7,510 nt of DNA. Origin: an uncultured Ruminococcus sp. GTDB taxonomy: Bacteria; Bacillota; Clostridia; Oscillospirales; CAG-272. A program made the translations under genes and the position numbers. The stretch spans positions 1 to 7,510 of the forward strand of contig CADBPA010000143.1 in NCBI GenBank assembly GCA_902796505.1, written 5' to 3'. Below are positions 1 to 5,037 of the stretch, piece by piece. The first letter of the stretch is position 1, and each line of letters starts with the position of its first letter. The notes beneath the pieces are model-generated. The model worked only from the letters and a program-made list of their open reading frames with translations, did not search any database and was not told the origin of the DNA.

Positions 1-39
1 CGCCGCGATCTCCGGCGTACCCATAAACATGATCTTCAT
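1..39 (-). CDS. fmt: Methionyl-tRNA formyltransferase, N-terminal fragment (cut by window edge)
   Basis: Only the first 13 codons are visible, reading MKIMFMGTPEIAA. This matches the start of methionyl-tRNA formyltransferases, where a short beta strand leads into an F-x-GTP-[DE] motif (B. subtilis begins similarly, with FMGTPDF). The enzyme formylates Met-tRNA for translation initiation, using 10-formyltetrahydrofolate. The start ATG lies 21 bases after the def stop codon. A GGAGG sequence lies upstream with a rather long spacing of 11 bases; the in-frame ATG at 28-30 would leave too little of the conserved first strand. The def-fmt pairing is one of the most conserved gene neighbourhoods in bacteria and couples addition and removal of the formyl group. 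The identification rests on a very short peptide plus this context; the rest of the gene is outside the window. Confidence 0.88.
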   Translation of the reverse strand, partial: MKIMFMGTPEIAA

Positions 40-60
40 AAAACGGCGATCCTCCGGGGA

Positions 61-540
61 TTATTTATTCTTTTTGCGGAAGTCCTTTTCGGTGGCTTCG
101 CGGTATTGCAGATCGGTATAGATGCGGCCTTCGAGATGGTCGTATTCGTGCAGGATGGCGCGCGCGAAGAGGCCTTCCGCCTCCACGGTAAATTCCTTGC
201 CGTCCCTGCCGGTCGCCTTCGCTGTGACGTACATCGGGCGGCGTACCATGCCGTATTCGCCGGGGTTGGAAAGACAGCCTTCGGGATCGTCCTGCTCGCC
301 GGAGGTTGCGAGGATCTCGGGATTGATGAAGGTATAGACCTTCCCTTCCTCGACCTCGACGACGAAGATGCGGCGAAGAACGCCGACCTGCACGCCGGCA
401 AGCCCCACGCCGTCCTGCTCGCGCATCGTTTCGATCATATCGTCGATCAGAGTCTGCGTGCGGTCGTTGATCTCGGAAACCGGCTTGGAAATTTTGCGAA
501 GCATCGGATCTCCGAATTTTACGATTTTCAGAGTTGCCAT
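61..540 (-). CDS. def: Peptide deformylase (159 aa)
   Basis: Removes the N-formyl group from nascent proteins in the cytoplasm as a metal (usually Fe2+) hydrolase. All three family motifs are present: motif 1 GVGLAGVQ at residues 44-51, motif 2 EGCLS at 87-91 with the metal ligand Cys89, and motif 3 HEYDH at 131-135 with ligands His131 and His135 and catalytic Glu132. Length is normal for a short type 1 enzyme. The start chosen is the ATG at 538-540 (MATLKIVKFG): an AGGAG ribosome-binding site lies 7 bases upstream, and the family begins at this strand. An in-frame ATG 12 codons further upstream adds residues with no family counterpart. Motif 1 has Gly where the textbook form has the second Ala (GLAA), and Val where Pro is common; both are mild changes. 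It lies 44 bases after priA and 21 bases before fmt, so it is almost surely co-transcribed with both. Confidence 0.97.
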   Translation of the reverse strand: MATLKIVKFGDPMLRKISKPVSEINDRTQTLIDDMIETMREQDGVGLAGVQVGVLRRIFVVEVEEGKVYTFINPEILATSGEQDDPEGCLSNPGEYGMVRRPMYVTAKATGRDGKEFTVEAEGLFARAILHEYDHLEGRIYTDLQYREATEKDFRKKNK

Positions 541-584
541 ATCATTCTCCTGTATCAAAAGGGATTTTGTAAACAAAAGTTATG
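541..584 (-). other. AT-rich priA-def intergenic gap with short palindrome
   Basis: The 44-base gap is markedly richer in A and T than the flanking genes. It contains the def ribosome-binding site (AGGAG on the minus strand, near 547-552) and a small palindrome at 565-578 (TTTTGT, two bases, ACAAAA). A TATAAC hexamer spans 584-589 at the end of priA, but I see no acceptable -35 element 16-18 bases upstream of it. The palindrome has almost no GC pairs and no following T-tract, so it is not a credible intrinsic terminator. A weak internal promoter for def-fmt is possible but not shown. Confidence 0.3.
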
Positions 585-2831
585 TTATAACGAATTGTTC
601 GGGTTCTGATCCACCGAAAGGGTGACCTTCCGATCGGAGGAAAAATCCGAAAGAAGAGAGCGGAAAAGCGCGCGCGTGCTTACCGAAAGCCGGCATTTGA
701 CGACCATGCGCATCCGGTATTTTTCGTTGATCTTATAAAGCCCTGCCTCGAACGGCCCGAAGGCGACGAGCGGCTGGCTTTGGTATTCCGGGGCTGCCAT
801 TTTCTCCTTCAGCAGTTCGGGAAGGCGGCGCGCCGCCCCGAAGAGCGCCGACTCGTCCTCGCTCGTCAGCGTGAGGGTAACGAGATCGCAGAAGGGCGGA
901 TAGGCAAGCTCGCGGCGGATGGCGATCTCGCCGCGGTAGAAGCTTTCGTAGTCCTGCGCGCAGGCGAGACGGATGATCTCGTTCTGCGGCGAATAGGTCT
1001 GGATGACGGCGACGCCGCGCTCGCTCGCCCGTCCGGCACGGCCGATGACCTGCGTGAGAAGCGAGAAGGTGCGCTCGTTTGCGCGGAAATCGCTGACGTA
1101 GAGCGAGGTGTCCGCAAGGATGACGCCGACGAGGGTGACTTTCGGAAAATCGTGTCCTTTGGCGACCATCTGCGTTCCGAGCAGAAGATCCGCCCTCTCG
1201 GCGCGGAAATCCTCGAGCATCCGGTCGTACGCCATTTTCGTCCCGGTGGTGTCGGCGTCCATACGCATCAGGGTGAGTTCGGGGAAAAGGCTTCCGAGCT
1301 CGCCTTCGACCTTCTGCGTTCCGAAGCCGAGGAAGGCGAGCTTTTCGCCGCCGCAGGAGGGGCAGGCGCGCGGCACCGGGGCGGTGTATCCGCAATAGTG
1401 GCAGAGCATCCTTCCGCCTTCTTTGTCGGTGTGATAGGTCAGGGCGACCGAACAGCGCGGACAGGTCAGCGCGTCGCCGCAGGCGCGGCAGGTCACCTGA
1501 CTGTTGTAGCCCCGGCGGTTGAGAAAGAGGATCGCCTGCTCACGGCGCTCGGAGACGGCGCGGAGGCGGTCTTCCAGCTCATGGCTGATCGGAGAGGTAT
1601 TGCCGCAGCGAAGCTCCTCGCGCAGATCGACGATCACGGCGTCGGGCAGTTTCGCGCCGCCGTAGCGTTCTTTCAACGGAACGAGGGTGTATACGCCGCG
1701 CTCGGCTTTGTAGTAGCTTTCGAGCGACGGCGTCGCCGAGGCGAGAAGAAGGAGCGCGCGATGCACGCCGCAGCGGTATGCCGCCACGTCCCGCGCGTGA
1801 TATTTCGGATCCTGATCGGATTTATAGGTGTGTTCGTGCTCCTCGTCGATGACGATCATCCCGATTTTCGCAAGCGGCGCGAAAACGGCGGAGCGCGTTC
1901 CGATGACGACGTCCACCTCGCCCCGGCGGATCCTGCGATCGGCGTCCTGCCGCTCGCCCTCCGAGAGCGCCGAATGGATCACGGCGACGCGTTCTCCGTA
2001 GCGGCGGCAGAAGATCCCGACCGTCTGCGGCGTCAGCGCGATCTCCGGAACGAGCATGATCACCGTTTTGCCGTCGGCGAGCGTGCGGTCGATCATCTTC
2101 ATGATGATCTTGGTTTTTCCGGAGCCGGTGATCCCGTGCAGAAGCGCGCAGCGCGCGGCGTCCTCAAGATAGAGCCGCTCGATCGTTTCGTAGGCGGTGT
2201 TCTGCGCGCGCGTCAGGGCCACTTCGGTGCGGTCCCGCTCGGCGGCGTAGGCGGCGTAGGGGTTGCGGACCTGCTCGGCGTAGCCGACGTCGATCACGCC
2301 TTTGTTTTTCAGCGCGGCGATATGCGCCGCCGTCACGCCGGGGAGGGCGCGGACGAGGTCGTAGTCGGCAGAGCCGATCGGGATCAGCATCCGCAAAATC
2401 TCGCGCTGTCCTTCGCTGCGAAGCCGCCCCTTCCCCTCTCCGGCGAGAAGCTCCGCCTCGTCGGGGGAGATCTTCAGAATACAGCTGCGCCGATAGGAAA
2501 TATTGAGTTTTTCGCGCAGAGCGCCGGGCGGAAGAATGCATCGCGCGGCGTCGCCGAAGGTGCAGAGGGTATGCTCTCTCAGAAACAGGCACAGCCCGAG
2601 CATCTCCTCATCAAACTGCGCCGGGCGCAGGATCGAATGCACGGGCTTGATCTTTTCGGCGCGGCTCTCCTCCTTGACCGCGAGGACGACCGCCTGACGA
2701 AGGCGGTCCTGAAAGCCGAACGGAACGCGGACGATATCCCCCCGCCCCGGATGAAGGCCTTCGGGCAGGGAGTAGTCGAACGGACGGTCCAGCGCGTACG
2801 GAGCGTCCAGCAGATAAACCTCGCAGAACAT
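585..2831 (-). CDS. priA: Primosomal protein N' / replication-restart helicase PriA (748 aa)
   Basis: Superfamily 2 DNA helicase (3' to 5') that recognises stalled forks and recombination intermediates and reloads the replicative helicase. Domains in order: 3'-DNA-binding domain (about 1-105), winged-helix region (about 105-190), helicase lobe 1 (about 208-390) with Walker A GITGSGKT at 233-240 and the DEEH box at 329-332, and lobe 2 with the zinc-binding insertion. The insertion has eight cysteines in four CxxC pairs (448/451, 457/460, 477/480, 490/493). Lobe 2 continues with GTQMVAKGHDFP at 552-563 and the Q-x-x-GRAGR motif at 594-601. A C-terminal domain runs from about 640 to the end. Length is close to E. 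coli PriA (732 aa). The start is supported by the MFCEVYLLDAP beginning and by a GGGGTGA ribosome-binding site about 6 bases upstream. It follows rpoZ by 44 bases; coaBC, normally located here in Bacillota, is missing. Confidence 0.98.
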   Translation of the reverse strand: MFCEVYLLDAPYALDRPFDYSLPEGLHPGRGDIVRVPFGFQDRLRQAVVLAVKEESRAEKIKPVHSILRPAQFDEEMLGLCLFLREHTLCTFGDAARCILPPGALREKLNISYRRSCILKISPDEAELLAGEGKGRLRSEGQREILRMLIPIGSADYDLVRALPGVTAAHIAALKNKGVIDVGYAEQVRNPYAAYAAERDRTEVALTRAQNTAYETIERLYLEDAARCALLHGITGSGKTKIIMKMIDRTLADGKTVIMLVPEIALTPQTVGIFCRRYGERVAVIHSALSEGERQDADRRIRRGEVDVVIGTRSAVFAPLAKIGMIVIDEEHEHTYKSDQDPKYHARDVAAYRCGVHRALLLLASATPSLESYYKAERGVYTLVPLKERYGGAKLPDAVIVDLREELRCGNTSPISHELEDRLRAVSERREQAILFLNRRGYNSQVTCRACGDALTCPRCSVALTYHTDKEGGRMLCHYCGYTAPVPRACPSCGGEKLAFLGFGTQKVEGELGSLFPELTLMRMDADTTGTKMAYDRMLEDFRAERADLLLGTQMVAKGHDFPKVTLVGVILADTSLYVSDFRANERTFSLLTQVIGRAGRASERGVAVIQTYSPQNEIIRLACAQDYESFYRGEIAIRRELAYPPFCDLVTLTLTSEDESALFGAARRLPELLKEKMAAPEYQSQPLVAFGPFEAGLYKINEKYRMRMVVKCRLSVSTRALFRSLLSDFSSDRKVTLSVDQNPNNSL

Positions 2832-2875
2832 TCTCCGTCACCCCGCTTTCCGTGTTTTCTGTCTTTCGCTCGGTC

Positions 2876-3181
2876 TTACTGCTCTTCCGCCGGCTCGGCG
2901 TGGACGGCCTGCTCGGTCTCCTTCGCGGCGGGATGGATCGTGAATCTGCCGCTCTGGATCTTGGCGATCGCGATCTTGACCGCCTTCTGATCCTTATATT
3001 CGGGATCGATCAGGGCGGAAAGCGGCTTCTCGGTCTCCCGGTTGTCGATCATCTCCTGCGCTTTCTGGCGCATGGCGACGTACTCGTCGGTCACGATACG
3101 GGCGCATTTCGCCACGCCGACCACGAGCTGGTAACGGTTGATCTTGCCTTTGGTGAGTTGTTCTACGGTAGGATAAAGCAT
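2876..3181 (-). CDS. rpoZ: DNA-directed RNA polymerase omega subunit (101 aa)
   Basis: Small RNA polymerase subunit that wraps the C-terminal tail of beta-prime and helps assembly. The Bacillota form begins MLYP followed by a short helix, as here. The core RPB6/omega signature YQLVVGVAKCAR spans residues 17-28, and the second conserved helix KAVKIAIAKIQSG lies at 67-79. The stretch between (about 40-66) fits the variable linker. The last 20 residues are rich in Glu and Ala, a low-complexity tail, which makes the protein somewhat longer than the 65-90 residues common in the family. The ribosome-binding site is weak (GAGAG inside a purine-rich run), consistent with translation from a polycistronic message. 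It lies 39 bases after remA, where gmk would sit in most Bacillota, and 44 bases before priA. Confidence 0.93.
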   Translation of the reverse strand: MLYPTVEQLTKGKINRYQLVVGVAKCARIVTDEYVAMRQKAQEMIDNRETEKPLSALIDPEYKDQKAVKIAIAKIQSGRFTIHPAAKETEQAVHAEPAEEQ

Positions 3182-3220
3182 ATTTTTTCTCTCTTTCTTA
3201 TAATTCGCATGTGGGGAGGA

Positions 3221-3487
3221 TCACTCGTCCTCTTCGTTTTCTTCGTCCTCGCTGTCGTCCGCCAGACGGTTGGTGATGGTCTCCGCCTGAATGGCGGAAA
3301 GGATCACGTGGTCGGAATCGGTGATGATCACCGATCGGGTGCGGCGGCCGCAGGAGACGTCGATCACCGAGCCGTCTTCTTTCGCTTCGGCGATCAGGCG
3401 CTTGATGGGGGAGGAATCCGGCGAGGCGATGGCGACGATCCTGCCCGCCGACACCATATTGCCGAATCCGATATTGATGAATTTCAT
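3221..3487 (-). CDS. remA: RemA / DUF370 family extracellular matrix regulator homologue (88 aa)
   Basis: In B. subtilis RemA is a DNA-binding transcription activator of biofilm matrix operons and osmoprotection genes; it oligomerises and wraps DNA. The protein here is colinear with that family: INIGFGN at residues 4-10, the SP-x-S-x-PIKR segment at 22-30, the basic GRRTR motif at 47-51 and the SDHVILSA stretch at 58-65. Length nearly equals the B. subtilis protein (about 89 aa). The start at 3485-3487 is chosen because an AAAGGAG ribosome-binding site lies about 8 bases upstream and the family begins exactly there; the reading frame stays open further upstream but that part overlaps yicC and has no family counterpart. 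The C-terminal 12 residues are almost all Asp and Glu, a local acidic tail. It follows yicC by 22 bases. Its targets in this organism cannot be told from the sequence. Confidence 0.95.
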   Translation of the reverse strand: MKFINIGFGNMVSAGRIVAIASPDSSPIKRLIAEAKEDGSVIDVSCGRRTRSVIITDSDHVILSAIQAETITNRLADDSEDEENEEDE

Positions 3488-3509
3488 TTTTCTGCTCCTT
3501 TGCGGCAGG

Positions 3510-4397
3510 TCACTCGAAATTCTGGACCTGCTCGCGGATCTTTTCGATCTCGCCTTTGATCTCGACCACAAGGTGCGCGATCTGTGCGTCATTGCACTTC
3601 GAGCCGATCGTATTCGTCTCGCGGTTGATCTCCTGAATCAGGAAATCGAGCTTTCTGCCGGACGGTTCTTTCATGGCGAGGATGTCGTAAAACGCGCCGA
3701 AATGCGAGCGCAGACGGACGAGCTCTTCGTCGATGGCGATCTTGTCCGCCCAGATGGCGCACTCGGTCAGAAGGCGGTTTTCGTCGACCGTCACGCGCTC
3801 GTCGGCCAGCGCGGCGCGCAGGCGCGCGCGGAGTTTCTCCTGATAACCGCCGACGTCGGCGAGCGACATCCGCTCGATCTCATCGGTCAGCGCGCGGATA
3901 TGCTCGATCTTCCCTTTGATGTCCTCCTCGGCCTTTCTTCCCTCCTCGGCGCGCATTCTGCCGTAGCCCTCGATCGCCTGATCGAGGACCGGAAGAAGGA
4001 TCTTCCATTCGGCTTCCTCGTCGGCTTCCTCGCGCTCGGCGGTAAAGACGTCCGGATTGCGGGCAACCGTCATGACCGAGATATCGTCGGCAAGGCCGTA
4101 CTCGTCCCGAAGGCTGCGAAGCGCGGCGATATAGCCCTCCGCGTAGGCGCGGTTGAGCGAGACGGCGCCCGCCTCTTTTCCGTGCCGGTCGATATTGATA
4201 TAGACGTCGATCTTGCCGCGCGAGACGGCGTTCTGACGGATGTAATTTTTCACGCGCTCCTCAAGGAAGAGATAACTGCGCGGCAGTTTGACCGTGCAAT
4301 CGAAATACCGGGAGTTGACGCTTTTCATTTCCACGGTGACGCTCTGGTCCTCGCCCTCGTAGCGCGCGCGCCCGAAGGCGGTCATGCTTTTAACCAT
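3510..4397 (-). CDS. yicC: YicC/YloC family endoribonuclease (295 aa)
   Basis: Member of the YicC family (YicC-like N-terminal domain plus DUF1732). E. coli YicC and B. subtilis YloC are reported to be endoribonucleases affecting RNA turnover. Visible hallmarks: MVKSMTAFGRA at the N-terminus, VEMKSVNSRY at 22-31, the helical middle (about 125-215), EELVRLRSHF at 225-234, and the C-terminal block GRKLDFLIQEINRE at 247-260 followed by NTIGSKCND at 262-270. It ends in REQVQNFE, a typical family ending. Length matches the usual 285-295 residues. The start at 4395-4397 is supported by a GGAGGAG ribosome-binding site about 7 bases upstream, located inside nrdR. The first 8 bases overlap the end of nrdR (ATGGTTAA), so translational coupling is likely. 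The gene symbol yloC would be equally valid in Bacillota. Confidence 0.96.
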   Translation of the reverse strand: MVKSMTAFGRARYEGEDQSVTVEMKSVNSRYFDCTVKLPRSYLFLEERVKNYIRQNAVSRGKIDVYINIDRHGKEAGAVSLNRAYAEGYIAALRSLRDEYGLADDISVMTVARNPDVFTAEREEADEEAEWKILLPVLDQAIEGYGRMRAEEGRKAEEDIKGKIEHIRALTDEIERMSLADVGGYQEKLRARLRAALADERVTVDENRLLTECAIWADKIAIDEELVRLRSHFGAFYDILAMKEPSGRKLDFLIQEINRETNTIGSKCNDAQIAHLVVEIKGEIEKIREQVQNFE

Positions 4398-4935
4398 TCT
4401 CGTCTCCTCCCGCTCCGGGCTTCCCCTCGCCGCTCTTTTCGGGATCGGCGGGCTGTTTTTCGCGCATGGCGCGGATGGCGTTCTTGCGCTTGGAGGCAAG
4501 GTTCAGCGTTTTGATCTCCTGAACGAAGGAGTCGATGTCCCGGAATTCCCGGTAGACCGAGGCAAAGCGGATATAAGACACGGTGTCCACCACCCGAAGG
4601 CGGTCGAGCACCATCTCGCCGATATCCTTGGAGGTAATTTCGGAGATCAGACTGTTCTGAAGCTCGGTCTCGATCGAATCGGCGATCGCGCCGGCGTCCA
4701 CCGGACGCTTGAGACAGGCGCGGGAAAGGCCGTAGGTCAGCTTGTGCTTATCGAAAAACTCATGCTTTCCGGAGCGCTTGATCACCGTGATCGGCACCGT
4801 ATCGATGACCTCGTACGTGGTAAACCGCTTGCCGCACACCGGGCATTCGCGGCGGCGGCGGATACTGCTTCCGTCCTCAACGGGGCGGGAATCCAGGACG
4901 CGGGAATCCTGGCAGCTGCATACCGGGCATTTCAT
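4390..4935 (-). CDS. nrdR: Transcriptional repressor NrdR (181 aa)
   Basis: Zinc-ribbon and ATP-cone repressor that senses ATP/dATP and represses ribonucleotide reductase genes by binding NrdR boxes. The N-terminal zinc ribbon has Cys3, Cys6, Cys31 and Cys34, with the SSIRRRRECPVC segment (residues 23-34) giving the DNA-binding arginines. The ATP-cone domain runs from about 48 to 138 (VIKRSGKHEFFDKHKL at 51-66; DTVSYIRFASVYREF at 117-131). The family is usually about 150 residues; this one carries a C-terminal extension of roughly 30 residues rich in Lys, Glu, Pro and Gly (about 150-181). That extension covers the ribosome-binding site and start codon of yicC, with an 8-base overlap. The start is fixed by the invariant MKCP beginning and a GGGAG site 8 bases upstream. 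It is the first gene after the promoter at 4977-5005. No ribonucleotide reductase gene is in the window. Confidence 0.97.
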   Translation of the reverse strand: MKCPVCSCQDSRVLDSRPVEDGSSIRRRRECPVCGKRFTTYEVIDTVPITVIKRSGKHEFFDKHKLTYGLSRACLKRPVDAGAIADSIETELQNSLISEITSKDIGEMVLDRLRVVDTVSYIRFASVYREFRDIDSFVQEIKTLNLASKRKNAIRAMREKQPADPEKSGEGKPGAGGDENG

Positions 4936-4944
4936 GAAAAAGCT

Positions 4945-5008
4945 CCCTTGCTATGTGACATTCTTTTGCATTGTATATTATATCATTTTTATTTTAAAAA
5001 AGCAAGGG
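4945..5008 (-). repeat. Perfect 8-base inverted repeat flanking the promoter, covering the nrdR RBS
   Basis: CCCTTGCT at 4945-4952 and AGCAAGGG at 5001-5008 are perfect reverse complements separated by 48 bases. The arm at 4945-4952 overlaps the nrdR ribosome-binding site (minus strand AGCAAGGGAG). The other arm overlaps the -35 element, so transcripts started at the predicted promoter contain only the downstream arm. A read-through transcript from the upstream helicase gene would contain both and could pair them, hiding the ribosome-binding site. The pairing is seen directly; the regulatory meaning is inference, and chance is not excluded. Confidence 0.4.
4970..5005 (-). promoter_or_regulatory. 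Probable sigma-A promoter of the nrdR-yicC-remA-rpoZ-priA-def-fmt operon
   Basis: On the minus strand a perfect -10 TATAAT (4977-4982) is preceded by TG one base upstream (4984-4985), making an extended -10. A -35-like TTGCTT (5000-5005) sits at the optimal spacing of 17 bases; it matches the consensus only in its TTG, which is common when an extended -10 is present. Transcription would begin near 4970, giving a leader of about 35 bases to the nrdR ATG. No comparable promoter is evident before the other operon genes. I could not find a convincing NrdR box next to it. Confidence 0.75.
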
Positions 5009-5037
5009 GGAAAAAGCGAAAATTTAAAACAATCTTT

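Noticed and set aside
565..578. Palindrome TTTTGT-AA-ACAAAA between priA and def as terminator or operator
   Set aside because: It is short, nearly free of GC pairs, has no following T-tract, and is likely to arise by chance in an AT-rich gap.
780..2990. Plus-strand open frame of 736 codons running opposite priA
   Set aside because: It lies almost fully antisense to priA, which has every family motif. In GC-rich genes antisense frames often stay open. The translated product has no recognisable domain and an Arg/Ala/Gly/Asp-biased composition typical of shadows.
2852..3559. Plus-strand frame beginning with a hydrophobic stretch, resembling a small membrane protein
   Set aside because: It is antisense to rpoZ and remA, and the hydrophobic run is the mirror of their codons; no ribosome-binding site or domain supports it.
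3291..4514. Plus-strand open frame of 407 codons opposite remA, yicC and the end of nrdR
   Set aside because: It spans three well-supported minus-strand genes, has no family motif, and is explained by the codon bias of those genes.
4936..5037. NrdR box near the nrdR promoter (autoregulation)
   Set aside because: The AT-rich stretch around the -10 has only a loose resemblance to the NrdR box consensus and no pair of boxes at helical spacing, so I do not claim a site.
5001..5037. Intrinsic terminator after the helicase gene
   Set aside because: Poly-T runs are present on the minus strand but there is no compact GC-rich stem before them; the only inverted repeat has a 48-base loop.
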